This document shows, one piece after another, positions 24,694 to 38,400 of a DNA stretch of 64,000 nt. The translations under genes were made by a program, and so were the position numbers. The notes beneath the pieces were generated by a model. That model ran no database searches. It had not been told where the DNA came from and saw only the letters and a list, made by a program, of their open reading frames with translations. The DNA is taken from the NCBI RefSeq assembly GCF_000002995.4, contig NW_025062479.1, positions 16,488,721 to 16,552,720 on the forward strand, in the 5' to 3' direction. This DNA is from Brugia malayi. Lineage: Eukaryota > Nematoda > Chromadorea > Rhabditida > Onchocercidae. The stretch's first letter is position 1; every line of letters starts with the position of its first letter.

Positions 24694-27600
24694 AGGAAAA
24701 GGAAGAAAAAAGTGAACGAAATTTGAAGAAAAAGAAGGAAGAAGAAAAATATGCATGAATTTTTTTTTTTGTTTAAAAATGAAAATAATAGAAACGAAGA
24801 AGTTTTAAATATGTAAATAAATCATTTCACCACGATAATATCATTAGCTAAATATAATAAATAAGCTATTACTACTGTTTACCTAAATGACTGTCTAATT
24901 GTTGCGAATGTTTTTGTGCTTACACCAATTAGCTCTTTTTTTAATTTTTATGGTAGAATGTTCTTTGATTTGCTTCAATTTTCAATGATGATTCATATCG
25001 TATAACATGGAGTATAACTGACTTTGATAAAGTAAATTGTATTGCGAAAAAAAAAAAAACAAAAATATTTAAAGTAATTGATAGAACTGAAGCTAATTTC
25101 ATTCATCAAAACAGTATTTGAGTTTTTACCACAGGCGATCGGGTTGCTATTTATATTATTAATTTTACTTTACTTTTTAGTTTCTAATATACTTATATTA
25201 AGGCAGAATAAATGGGAAGAAAATAAATCATATTTAATCATAATATCGTTATCATCACATTTATTATCATCATACTGTAGTCATTGACATATACTTGCCA
25301 TCTTATTATTATATTATGATATATATTTAACTATTATCGATATTTACGATTTATACTCTTATGAATATAGTAAATGGATGGGGTGATAATTTGATAATTT
25401 CAAGTTCAAGATATCATAATAATGGAAATTCTTATATATAACAGTTTTTGATAAATGAAAAAAATGTTATTCAATTTTGATTAATGAGAAGAAATTCGGT
25501 ATTATTCGTTCGCATGTGATCTGTTATATATATATATATAACAATTAAATGTGAATGTAAATGTTAAACATAACAGACTAATGCAGTAGAAAAGTTCATA
25601 GTCCAGATTTAAATATAATGAATTAAAATAATTCATGGATGATTCAATCAATAACTGATAGATGAATATCATCCTATCTTTCAATTTTCAATATCTTCTT
25701 GAACTTCTTGTTTTTCTAATTTTCTAATTCAATACAACTTCTATACCTATCATTTTATCTCTTTACAAAGCTATATATATATATGTTTATGTTTTTAATA
25801 CAAATTGCAACATATGATAAGAAGATTATTTGTGTACATTTTTGATTTTTTAAAGCCAACGGTATCTTTTTTTTTAAAAAAAAAAAAACGAAAATATATC
25901 AAAAACTTCGAAGCTTCTAGGCGTACATTTATCTTCTTAAGTTCCTTGCACTTCCACTTCTTCAGTCTTTCTTTTTCCACCATTTTTGAGCATTAATTCG
26001 AAAAGTTGTAATTTTTTCTGATTTTTCATAATCTTTTCACTTTTTTACCATTACGATTATTACAGCATTTACAATAAGAGAAACAGCAACTTCTATTACT
26101 ACTATTGTAAACAATAACTTAATGTTACATTTGCTTTTTAAGACATTTTTCCTTTCGAAATGTTTATCAGATTAATTAATCTTTTTCTAATTGCGACTAG
26201 CAGTCATTACCAAAATTTTTTAGTATGAAATTAAAATTTCTGTTTGAAACTGTAATAATTACTGAAATGAATTGCAAGGAATTTTGAACGATTTCATTAA
26301 CATTGTGAACTTCGTCTACAGCGAGAAATATATTTGTGATTTCTAGTGAAATAGAGATATGCTATAATCGAAATGAGAGTGGATTAACGGAAAATTGCGA
26401 AATGATTTACTGAAAATCAAATCAAAAGTTTCATTCGGAAAATGATACTCATTTCTTCGAGTGATTTATAACACATCGAAGAAAATAGAGGAAAGATAAG
26501 ATCGAAAAAAAGAAAAGACTTTCTCTTTAATTGTAAAATTTCAATTACTATTATGGGCATAAAGAAAATCAGATTTTCAATTAATCACTTTTTTTCAATT
26601 TTTGTTTTGGTAGGCAATAATATTTGAGAAAAAAAAGTAAAACGTTACAGTTATTTTATATTTTTCTAATACAATGAGAAACAGTAAAATAGCATGAAAA
26701 GTGTTTTACTGAATCAATAACGGAACAGAAATGCTAAATTTTTTTCATTCACTTTAAATGATTTAAAGTGTTTTAAAAATGGAATATAAATTTAAATAAA
26801 AATTCACTAATTGAAAGTAGAACTTCAGTGTTTAAGCATTTCTATCCTATGTTTCATTTTTTTTTACGGCATGTTTTCATATTTTGAATAAATAAACCTT
26901 TCATTTAACATTTTAAAACAAAAAAGGAAAAAAAGTTGGAAAATTATTTGTTTTTAAAAAAATTTTTAGAAATGAAAATCAACATTTTAGTAATTTGTCA
27001 TTTTTCATTGCAAAAAGGATACATCAGTACTGAAACATTTAGTTATCTCTCTTCCTTCAGACAACTTCCAATTGTTATTAATTGTAAAAAAAAAAAAAAA
27101 GAAGGACATCTGACGTTTTACAATTGTCAAGCAATTGGAGGAATTAGTGAAGTGTTTTTCAATCAGTTCAACATTTCAATTTCAAATTTTAAACTACTTT
27201 ACAACAAATGGAGAAATCATGAAGGTATATGGGTTGTATTTATTTAGTTTTACTGTTATTTCATCGTCGATAATTGAATATATTCCGAAATAATTAATTT
27301 TTTGAGGACAGATGCGATAATTAATCGTTTCCAACAACATATAAGAAATTGTTACTGAGGAATGATATAATTATCAGAGGTTATTAATGAAATTAACATT
27401 AAATGCAAATGTTTTAAGGTTTGAATTTTGCGTATCCCAAATACTTTTGAATATGTTTCATAAGTTTCATACGTGATATGTAAATGAGCTCTAGCATATG
27501 TTATTTTTTTTTTAAACAGTAATAAAAAAGCAGAAAAAATTATATTCTTTTATTATAAGTAAATTAAACTTATAATTATAAGGAACAGTAAAATTAAAAA

Positions 27601-30600
27601 GGATGAATTGACGATAGAATGAAAAGAAGTAGAAATTTATGAAAGTTGCGAAAGTTGGGCTGAGAACTAATCGAAGAAACATATATAAATTATGAGAATA
27701 GCTTGGAATAATGAAATGTGTGCAAATATATGCGACAATAATAAATTCAAATGATAAAGAAGTGATTAGGAAAAATTTGAAGTAATCAATTGGATCGAAG
27801 AGGAAAATATTCGTGGAACAAAATGCAAATTTAATTTATCACTGAAGAAAATGATGTAAGTGATATGTTCAATAGAAATAAATAAATAGTAGTAGGCCAA
27901 GAAAAAGATTTAAGGAATAATTGATTATTTTAAAAAAATATACACCGATCATTTATGGTAGTGCAAATGGTAAGATTATATTTTAGAAAAAAAAAATTAT
28001 TAATTTTTAACAGCTATTTTAATACTACCATAATTTTATAAATAATAGGGAAAAATTAAAAAAAGAAATTAAAAAAGTGATAATACAAAGAATGAAAAAT
28101 GAAATCAGCCAAATGACATGCAACAACTAGTATATTATATGAGAATAAATTATATTATAATTAAATAACGATAAAAGCTTATTAATAATTTCCGATCTTT
28201 AGTTCTTGTTAACAACATATGAACAAATTCATATCATTTGTTTAATTCAAAATTTATTTCATATGATAATAATCTGATTACTGTTAAATAGATAAAGTGA
28301 AAATAATTTATATATTTATAGATTTCAAGGAAAAAAATACAACTTTACTGTTACAGTTGAATTATTAAATAACTTCAGAAATATCATTAAAATTGTAAAA
28401 TTCATGCAATAATTCCCGAAAACTAATAAATAAGCGCCAGATATGATCATAAAGTTGAATTACATTAATTAATCTGATTGATTACTTAAGCTATCTTATT
28501 TCAATATTGTTATTATGACACGAAATTTAAAAAAAAAAAGTAATACTCGACTATTCTTTATTATTATATTTTTTGATTCGCTACATTTTTCTACTTCTTT
28601 CTTTTTTTCCATGTTGTGTCATCGTTGATACTTCACTTCCTACTTTTTTTTTTTATCATTTCTCGTTTTCTTAGCTGTAAATAATGAATTTTAATAAGGT
28701 GGAATTCATTATTCACTATTTCAATTTCTTTTCTAATCAAAACATTTATTTAATATTTCATTTTTGATTATCCCAGATATTTATGGTTTGTTATAAGACG
28801 AGAAAAATAATTTTCCATTTAATAATAAATGATATATTTATGAGCGAATCTTTTAGCACAATTTTTATCTCATAATTAATTTGTCTATTAAGGAACTTGA
28901 AAACTTGGAAGAATTCGAATTTAAAATATAATCACAATTTTCGTTGATGTAATATAACAAATGCTCATCCTATAATAATTCTTCTATTATCTAATTAATT
29001 AATAAGTCCAAGATATTGTTAATCCTTTTTGATAAAATGAATAGCAAAAACTGATTAAAAACGAAAACGGAGTTTTTTTTTTTTTGTGTTGAAATATTTT
29101 CATTCTAATGATATTTCACATGAAGCAGAAAGGTTGCTCTAACTATACTTTCTGAAAAGATCTATAGAAGCAAAAAAATAAAGAATTAAATCAACAAAAA
29201 AGAAAGAAAAAAGAGTGTAATCAAAAAATAATCATTTCGTTTTATATTTCTGACAAAATGTTACTTACAATTAACACGTATAATTGGCTTTTCTCCATTT
29301 TTTTATTCCCTTATTTACTTGGTTGTTTAATGAATTTCTGTCAATTTCATTTTTTCTAATGTATAATTATACGCTTTATTTCAAAACATTTCAAAATAAT
29401 AGTATCAAATAAGGTTGTTCAATAATGTTTGTTTAACTTTTGAGAAAATGAAATATTGTGTTTGTCAATTGAAGGCTGAGAGGGAAAGAGAGAGAGAGGA
29501 AGAGAAGGAGAGATCTGTAATCACTTACCTTCCTTCACAGAATATTTGACAAATAGGAATAAATTATCAGTTATTATTTAAATTCTATCGTTAATTTAAG
29601 TTCACTTCGAATTTTATTTGTTTATATTTCGAATTTGATATCATAATGTATTCATTCAAGAAGAATTATTTAAATTTTATTGAAAAATGAATTATTTCAC
29701 TTAGTATATACAGGATTTCTATGTCTATCATTCCATTGCTATAATTCATTTTTTCATAAATTCATTTATAATTATGTATTAAAAAAAAGAACGAAACGTG
29801 GAAATATATGAATAAATAAATATAAATGCACAAATAGATAGATGTAAGATATACAAATAAGTATGATACAGATAAATGTGAACAAGTAAGCATATAAATA
29901 AATAAGAAATACAGCTTAATATGCAAATAATTGTGAAACAGCTAAATATATAAGTACATATCTCACTTATGATATATTAATGTTATTAAATTTATATAAA
30001 GTTTCTTTTATGTAGAAATAGACACAATGAACCAAATTTACTGACACAAATTCTTTCATTCTAAAAAATCTATTTGGGAATTAATGAAACAGCTAATTGG
30101 TTTTTAACTTTTTAACTATAAATATACATTTTGCTATGCTACAATTTTAATTAAAATTTCCTCTTCGTCTAATTTATTTAGATGAAAAACTGAAAGTCAT
30201 CTGTTAAATTTAGAATATTTGATACAACTGTCAATACATATTTTAAACTGAAAACAACCTTTAATTTTGATGTCTGTAGCAAATAGAAGAATATAATAAA
30301 AATAGTGGTACTATTGATACTATATCACTGGTAGGTAATATTAGTAAAGCATTTTCACAAGAAAGTCTGTTGAGAGTTCACGTTTTAAATTATATCGTAA
30401 TAGATTTATTATCTATTAAGCTTTTCATTTCTCTTTTTTCTGCATAAGAAAATTACGCATACAATTTGTAAAAGAAAAAATTGTTTTTCCAAATTTTGAT
30501 TCAACTAGTTTACAAGTTGTATGTAAGAGTATGTTTACTTTTATGTGTATGTGTTTATGTATGCGTAGACCACGTATTATGTATGTATGTGTGTGTAAGC

Positions 30601-30747
30601 ATATGAATCATATTATAATGCGATACTGTCAAGTTAATGTCGCATTTCGCTTTGAATTAAAAAGAAAAAAAAATATTTTTTCAAAATGTGCTTTACCTAC
30701 TGTATTAAAATTTTGTTTGCCATCGATATTTTCGAGATATCGTCGAC

Positions 30748-30782
30748 TTTCTCGTTATATATATATATATATATATAACGAG

Positions 30783-30785
<3 letters not shown>
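30748..30785. repeat. 38-bp perfect palindrome around a TA run
   Basis: The tract tttctcgtta(TA)n taacgagaaa is self-complementary over its full 38 bases. It is followed directly by a second TA run to about 30812. It would form a stable cruciform and lies about 150 bases before copy 2 of the 315-bp repeat. Confidence 0.9.
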
Positions 30786-30816
<31 letters not shown>

Positions 30817-30934
30817 CATTCATAAATGATTAGTAGTAGTATTTCGATGGATCATTAATTATGGGCTGACCACAGCAAATAATAAACATTTAGCTAATAA
30901 TAACTGAGCATAATTTGTCACTGAATGCAAACAG

Positions 30935-31249
30935 AACCATTTCACATCAATAGCCATTGGGCATTAATGGTTTATAAGTATAGTTGATTACTTATGATTA
31001 AATAACTTTTTTATATACTTCTTTTTCTATCAACGTTATAAGTGAATGGAAATGACTGTTATAGAAATAGCATTGTTGTATTGTTTGCATTCGTTTAATT
31101 GTTGATTCATAATTTAATCCATTTTTACTATTAATTAAATATGCTACTTTTTATCATCCGGCTGTCAGAATAGGATGATAAGCAGAAAACTGTTGCATAT
31201 AACAAGCAATATTTGTTCTTACCGTTATCATAATAATAAAAATTATTAT
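30935..31249. repeat. 315-bp exact direct repeat, copy 2
   Basis: Identical to 18655-18969. The right boundary runs into a TA dinucleotide run, whereas copy 1 runs into ATT units, so both copies end in simple sequence. The left flanks differ beyond the shared aaccat. Confidence 0.95.
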
Positions 31250-31856
31250 ATATATATATATATATTCGGAAGATGTGAATAGGGAAATAAAAATTTATAT
31301 TTTTTCTTAAAGTTCTGCAAATTCTTAACATCGATATAACACATGTATTAGTTAGGCTGTTTAATATGATTCTCTTCGTTTTACATAAACTTTTCCTGGG
31401 CGCAGTTATATGATCAATCTATCTGATCACTCTTTCCATTTCTCTTTTCATCTCGTAATGTATAAATCTTGCCCGAAGGTATAAATAGAGAAATAGTAGG
31501 GTTGTTCCCAATTTTGAAACAATTTAAATTTTCAAAAACTTGTTTTCTTTTCTTGTGAAATCCAACATCACAAAAACTATGGCAACAAGACCAAAGTTTA
31601 AACAATTCATTTTTTTCCCCGAAAATTGCCCATAACTTTAGTATATCTACATATCTTATATATATATATGTGTATTTTGTTAGTATTGTCATCATCATAA
31701 ATGAAGACAAACTGTTTAGCTGTCGACTAGATACTTCATCAGCAACGATAGTACTTTAATTTTTATTTTGTTTTTAATATTAAAAATTTTTTTGTTTCCT
31801 TGCCCTTTTTATTAACATCAAAATTTATGTGAAGTGGGACGAGGAATCATTGTTAT

Positions 31857-31886
31857 TCAATCTAATATTTAAAATATTAGGTTGGA
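31857..31886. repeat. Head-to-head mariner-like terminal motif
   Basis: caatctaatattt and aaatattaggttg are inverted copies with one mismatch. The right half continues as ttaggttggataagaagtca, which resembles the 5' terminal inverted repeats of mariner-family elements (ttaggttgg...). A third similar motif, aaatattaggttagataac, lies at about 32142. No transposase frame is present, so any element would be a non-autonomous remnant. Confidence 0.4.
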
Positions 31887-31920
31887 TAAGAAGTCATATT
31901 GCAACCTTTGGAAGTTAAAA

Positions 31921-32047
31921 AGTTAGGATGAACAACTGCTCTTTGCTCGGTTAATAAAATTAAAAAAAATTTGCTCGGTTAATAAAAAAAAATTGCTAAA
32001 ATGAAAAATTTTATTAACCGAGCAAAGAGCAGTTGTTCATCCTAACT
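31921..32047. repeat. Inverted repeat, 41-bp perfect arms
   Basis: The arm at 31921-31961 is the exact reverse complement of the arm at 32007-32047, separated by 45 bases. The spacer carries an extra direct copy of tttgctcggttaataaaa at about 31970-31987. It lies between two mariner-like terminal motifs and is likely a fold-back or MITE-type remnant, or a template-switch product. Confidence 0.9.
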
Positions 32048-35000
32048 AATTATAGGTAGAGAATTCACTCATTTTAAAGTTAATCATTCGCAATCGTTTC
32101 AGATTATCGCTATGATGTCACCATTTCCCATTATTATTTTGAAATATTAGGTTAGATAACATTATGAAGTTTTTCTTGCTACCTGACACTTAATTTAATT
32201 TTCTAACATTCTTTACCTAATGATTATTATTCATTTTGATAATTTTGCTTTTAATTATGTTATTGCTACGTTAAATAATTTTTCATCCCTTTCTGTCGTT
32301 TTAGAAATAAATATTATACCTAAAATTATCTGGTCCCATTTCAATTACATTCTTAATTGGAAAAATCGATCAACTTATTCACCATCGCTCTTCTTATTAC
32401 TAATAAAACTTCACGAAAACAACCTGATATAAACACCTATCCCATTATTTATGTATAAATTTATGAGGATAAATTTTAGAAGTCCTTTCTTTTTCCTGCA
32501 ATAATTTGCAAACAAGTAATTCTAGTTCTTTTTTTGCGAAAAACGTAACTCAGTTATATAAAAATAGTAATATTAAATTGATAAATAAGTAAATTAAATA
32601 AATAAATAAATAAGTGATAATGAAAAAAGGATGATATTTGTTTTTAATGAAAAATAAACACTCTTGTGTTATTGCAAAATATGGTTTATTTCATTTTATA
32701 TACAATGCATTTCAGTCTGATAAACAATATGAAATGATAATTAATCCTTTAGTTCTTCCATTTTTTTTCTATAAATTATTTTTAAATAATAGCATAAATT
32801 GACTTATCTCCATTACACAATTCCATACCTTTTCTATGGGCAAAGTCATTTAGTCATTCAGGTACTTAGTGAGTTAATTAGTTAACGAAGTAATAAAAAT
32901 TTACGAAATATTTCATATTTCTTTGGTAGCAATTAGTAATTTGAAGTACATATTCAAAATATCCTTCAATATTGATTCAGCCTTTAACGATTTTATGGTA
33001 TCGAAAACTATTTCTGCTTATTATATTGATGTAAATATTTTCATGTAAATTATGTATGTCTTTGCATCAGTAGATTCTAACTGAAACGTATGAGTTAATA
33101 CAAGAACTACGTATAACGAGTCGTTATCATCATTATTGAAAAACAAAATTTGAAATGATAAACGTATGAATTAAACGTTCCAACTTAGCACATGACATCT
33201 TATTGTCGTCATCCTGAAAAATAGATTTTGGTTTTTTTACTAATTACAAAAATATCATAATTATCGCCTAAAACTAGTAACAATCAAAATTATGATAAAA
33301 TTAGGAAAAGCAGTTTTTTTTTCTTTTCATTCTCTATAGAATGATCATTTGCAATTGTAATCAGCACAGATGCTGAGGTGAAATTGAAGGGCTTCACTAT
33401 TATTCTTCCCTTTCGCCTATGTTATTGTTTAACATAAGCTCATTTTTGAGGTTGATTTTAGTTCAATAAACAGAATATGGGAGTAAAGTTTCAAAAGATC
33501 AGCTTATATTAATCACTTCCATTACAAGAAAATAAGGTAAACAGGATTAATGTTCCCTTTTGTTTTAATGTTGCTGTCTTTTTCCCTTTGCAAAATAATA
33601 CTCCTAAATTTTAATTTGCTTAAATTCGCATTTTTTCCTTTCGTTCTTTTGAATCAATTCATTTTTTACGGTTATACCGTGTACCTTTTCAGACTTGCCT
33701 TGTTGATTTAATTTTGAACATTTTCATCTTTCAAACAGTCTTCAATTACAATACTTTATCTTAGCTTAAATAATTTATTGTAATAGTAAAATACATTCAT
33801 GACATATTAAAATTTTTTCTTCAGTTTATTCGATTGTTGGTTGGTTATGAATAATATCTTTTTTTTCTTTCATGAAGTGCTGTTTGTGTTTACATCTTTG
33901 TACAGTTCCCGAGAATCGAGAATAACACTCCAAAATTTCAGGCAATTTAGAAAAAATCCTTATTTCGAAATATTTCCCTTCCCAATCGAAGTTTTGCTTA
34001 TTTCGCTTTTTTCCCTTTCCTTCTCCCTCATTCCCTCTTTCTTTCTATCTTTCCCCCCTTCGTTTTATTTTATCGTATATATAAGGTGGCATTAAAAATA
34101 TAAATTAAACAAACGATTACTGTAATAGGTATAATGAACTAATCGTACTGTAGGTATTACTGTATGTAACTTCTCATATGTATTTTGTTGATGAATTTAA
34201 AAAAATTATTATGGTTTGCACAAATTTTAGTTACTAATTTTTTTCTTTTGATGGAATAGATAATAAGAAGGGAGGAGGAAACATAAGGGAAAAGAGAGAG
34301 AGGAGAGAGAGGTAAAAATGAAAGGATTTATTTTCTCGGCTTGAAATGGTTTATAAATATGTTTGATATGTGTATATATTCTGAAAAAGCGAAAGGGGAA
34401 AAGTATTATGCGAAATTTCTCGATTAAGGGAGAAGACTGAAGACAACAGGTTAACAAAGAGAGTAAAGATGAGAGGAGAGAAAGAAAGAGAGAGAAGGAG
34501 GGAGAAAAAGTATATAAGAAGGCAGAAATTAAAAATGATAATATGCTTAATAAGGAAGGGAAAAAGATAAGAAGAGAAGAAAATAAATGAAATGAGAAAG
34601 GAAAGAAATGAACAAAATAAGAAGATTAAGTGATAATGAATGACAATGATAAGAGGGAAAGAAAAAAGGAAGAGCGAAACTCATATACAAGGAAGATATT
34701 AAAAGATAAAAGAGAAAGGAAAGGGATGATAAAAAAAGAGTAAAAAGTAATAGAGAGGAAGAAGAATTACAAATTTCTTTTCCACAAAAAAGATTTCGTC
34801 TTGAATGCTGTTGTACAAAAAATATGTATACAAACATTTAAATGATGACAAGGGAGAAAAAGAGAGGCGGAGAGAAGAAGAGGAGAGAGAGATTATACAC
34901 AGATAAACTACTACAATAACTAACTACAACGGCTGTGTCGACAATCATTTTTAATCTTTAGTCTTTAAAAATAGCAAAAATTTAAAAATATGTGTATATA

Positions 35001-35358
35001 TAGGTGTGTGTGTGTGTGTATGTATGTGTGTGTAGTTGTTAGTATGCTATTGCTCTTGCTATCGTTAAAAGTGATTGTGAAATGGAAGGAAAGGAGAAAG
35101 GAATGGATAGATGGGTGAATGAATGGGTAAAAGATGGGGTGACAGGAGGAGGTGGTGATGGAGGAGGAGGTGGTGGTGGTGGAGGGGTATGGCACGAGGG
35201 TTCTGCTTTCATAATATATTTCATCAATAAAATCTACAAACGAAAAAAGATATGTTGAGGGGGTAGCGCCCAACATCACCGCACAACCAGCCGTGTGTTT
35301 CATTTAGTCAACCTACCCCCTCCCACTCTTTATGCTTCATCTTTTTTTTTTATTTTCC

Positions 35359-35481
35359 TCATGAAAGCAAAGGAAGGGAAACATTGGACTGGAGTGTGAA
35401 CTGAACTAGACTGGGCAACTGGACTTCACTGACCCATTTGGAAAAAGTCTGAAGACCAAACAACAGTCCGTCGTATCCCAT
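35359..35481 (-). CDS. Small unrecognised ORF in GC-richer island
   Basis: A 40-codon minus-strand frame from an ATG at 35481 to a TGA at 35359, starting MGYDGLLFGLQTFSKW. It sits in a locally less AT-rich block (about 35040-35490) that also holds a minus-strand frame starting at 35303 (MKHTAGCAVMLGATPSTYLF) and a GGTGGT-rich tract. Composition is protein-like but nothing is recognisable. It could be a first exon, an upstream ORF, part of a non-coding RNA promoter, or chance. Confidence 0.2.
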   Translation of the reverse strand: MGYDGLLFGLQTFSKWVSEVQLPSLVQFTLQSNVSLPLLS

Positions 35482-38400
35482 GCCAACATTTTCGGATTAT
35501 TTATTGTTGATTGAGATTGAATGATTATTGATACACGAAATGTTGCTGTCTTCCAACATAGAGATACATACATTATGTGTCTTTTCAGTTTTTATATTAC
35601 TGTTATTACTACTATCACTACTGCTAACTACTAACTCTTACTGTCACGACTAACATTTACTATTACTACTAATAATAATAATGACAATAATAATAAATAA
35701 TAATAATAATAATAAATGATAATAATAATAATTGTAATTACAATTATAATAATAGTAGAATCATCTCTTTAACTACTGTGCTACTATCGATACTTGTTGC
35801 CACTTGTGTGTTATTTCAATTTGTTTTCATTTTCCTGCAAACTAACACAGAAATGTATTACTTTGAAAATGAAACGATAGGTAAATAGCAAGAAGAAAGA
35901 ATATGGATGTAAAGTAATTCTTATTTTATTAATATTTGTACTTTTTTGTTATTAACTTGTTACTTAAAAAGCTTTACACACATATTTTACATATTCTGTA
36001 CTAAATGCACGCTGATAAAAGTTGTATTAAGGTATATTCATTTATACTTGATTAGATATTTTTCTCCTTAAAAGTTTTTTCTATTCAGTTGTGTTTAAAG
36101 TACGCCAACTTCTTTCTAATTAAACAAATTACTTAATTATTTAAGAAAGAAAAAGGAAAAAAGACGAGGAGAAAGTTTCAATTAATTTGATTTTGGCTCA
36201 AAAGCAAAATAGTTAAATAATCAATCATGGTTGTTCGAACCGAACCAACTTTTTTTAGAATATTTATAAAAACAGAAATATTTTTCCATAAGTGAATGAT
36301 TTTTTTTTCCAGTATTTAATTTTCAGTCTTCGGTTGTTTTCATACAGTTTTTTTTTGCATTCCACTAAGCTTTATGAAGTTTCGATAATCATTTGAAATA
36401 TAAAATATCTTTTAATATTAAGGAAAATAGAGGAAATGTTATAATGTTCTCATCCTACTTTTCCTTCTAAAGGTCGTTTTTTTGTCCTTGCTTTCTTACT
36501 TTTTTTGTCCCTACTCTTTCAAATTGAATTAAATTTACCTAATTTTAACAAATGTCAAAAATATTAGCATACCTAAGGCGAAAAAACGTTAGAAAAAAAC
36601 AAGTATGAAATGATATGATAAATTGTTGAAATGAAAAAAAAAAAAAAAAACGATGAAAGTATAACATTTTGTTTAATTTGAAACTCACCTTATTACACTA
36701 GCTAGTTTTCCTCTTGCTAATCATTTGATGTAATGGAACAACCATTTCAATACATCTTCTCTATGAACTAAAAAATTATTTTTTTCGTTCTATTTCTTGC
36801 TTATTTCTTTTCTTGATTTGACTTGGCTCCTTCTTTTGCTGACTTGACTAAATCAACTCATGGTGACATATTTAACTTCTGTTAAAAAGTTTTCAAAGTT
36901 TAAAGTTTTTTTCATTCCTTTTGTTATTTTAAATTATAAAATATGAACTTCCTCTCTTTTTCGTTATTACAAGATTTCATGTTTCACTTATCATTTCAAA
37001 CTTCCTTTTCTTCCCTCATTTCAATTCATCCCTTCGAATCTCTCAAATTAATAGTAATTTTGTTCCATCTTTAGCTATTCAAAAAAGTGATCAGAATTTC
37101 CGTCATTTTAAATCAATAACTAGCTATATGTATGTACGTATCTGCTGATATTAACAGTTGTTTCAATGAAAGTTTTTTTCTTAACTGTTTAACAAGTTTA
37201 AAAATAACAAATTTAGATGTATTACTCTCTCCCATCGACCAAAAGGAAAATAAATAAATAAAAAGAAAACGAAAATGTATTTGTTACAAAGTATTTTAAT
37301 TGTTTTGAGGCAATGTTAAAACTATTCCGAAAATTTTCATGTGCTGTTATTGAACTTCATACTTTTCCATATACTCGATAAAATTAAGTATCAGAATTCA
37401 TATAATTGGCATGATATTATGTCCTTATTGCAATAACGACTTAGAGAAGATGAAGAAAAGGAAGTAAAGGAAAAGGGAAGGAAAAGAAAACTATTTGAAA
37501 CGATAAAAGTGCTTTTTCAATATAATGAAAATAAGTTTCCTTGTTAAAAATCTCTCACACATCTTTTGCTTTACATCTCAGATGAAAATATATGCTTTCT
37601 GTGAGTGTGTAAGCCTGCTGATAATTTCATTCATTCATCCATTTCATTTGAACTATTCGAAAGTTTGCCTAGAACAATAACAAATATTGTTAGCTATTAA
37701 CATATTCGATTTTTTAAATTAACAGGTTTTTGAGTATTCCATTTCTTCTCATTTAAATTACTACCCTTTCTTCTTGCATTTTTCTTCGAAAGAAATGATA
37801 GATAGGTGGAGAGAAGAAAAGAGATTGTAAAATACAGTAAATAAGCAAATAATTTGGATGAATAAAACAGGTTAAAATGGCGATAAATTACCAAATTGTG
37901 ATAAATTACCAAATTAAGTAATCACATTATTATATGCAACAATAATAATAATAATAATGCTATATAATTTTCGGTGATATTTGGCTAAGTTATTAATATT
38001 AAGGAATTAGACCTTAGATTATTTTTCCGCTTTGGTGCATCTGCTGATGAAATAGTTCCGTTTAAACTTTCCTAAGCCGTTGGTTTTTACGCGATCTAAT
38101 TATCTTCTTTTCATTTACTTGCTATTCTCGGGAAATATTTATCTATTAATACTTCGTTTCATTCCCGGCCATCAATATTTTCTAGTATATTATGTGATCA
38201 TTACCTGGATCTTCTAGAAATATTCAGCAGTATTCTGTTCTCCTTCCTCGTTGTTAACTTGTGCTTAATAAATTCTCTTGTCCATTCGTATATTTTATAG
38301 TTATGCCAGTCAATCTTGTCATTGGATTCTTCTTATATGTTGCGGATGAAGTACGTCTATAAAGCCTAGAAGTTTCAATATGTCACCAAATGTCGCTTCG

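Larger units (their letters stand above)
18970..30934. other. Gene-free AT-rich region
   Basis: No gene recognised over 12 kb. It holds a degenerate GATAT-rich block (21888-22010), a CA/CATA microsatellite (about 22727-22795), a short tandem repeat (22801-23005), a GA run (24668-24693) and an AT palindrome (30748-30785). A possible minus-strand splice donor (gtgagt at about 21380) follows a nine-codon ATG frame but leads to no further exon that I can find. The open frames longer than 60 codons are Phe/Ile/Tyr/Lys-rich and lack motifs. Confidence 0.6.

Noticed and set aside
30531..30833. 100-codon plus-strand frame
   Set aside because: Its C-terminal half is the TA dinucleotide run (IYIYIY), and the rest has no motif.
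34227..34837. Ser/Leu/Phe-rich minus-strand frames of 76-96 codons
   Set aside because: They mirror purine-rich GGGAAAGAGA-type low-complexity DNA; no cysteine, charge pattern or domain suggests a real protein.
35039..35227. Poly-proline minus-strand frame
   Set aside because: It is produced by a GGTGGT microsatellite and is out of frame with the alternative ATG frame in the same island.
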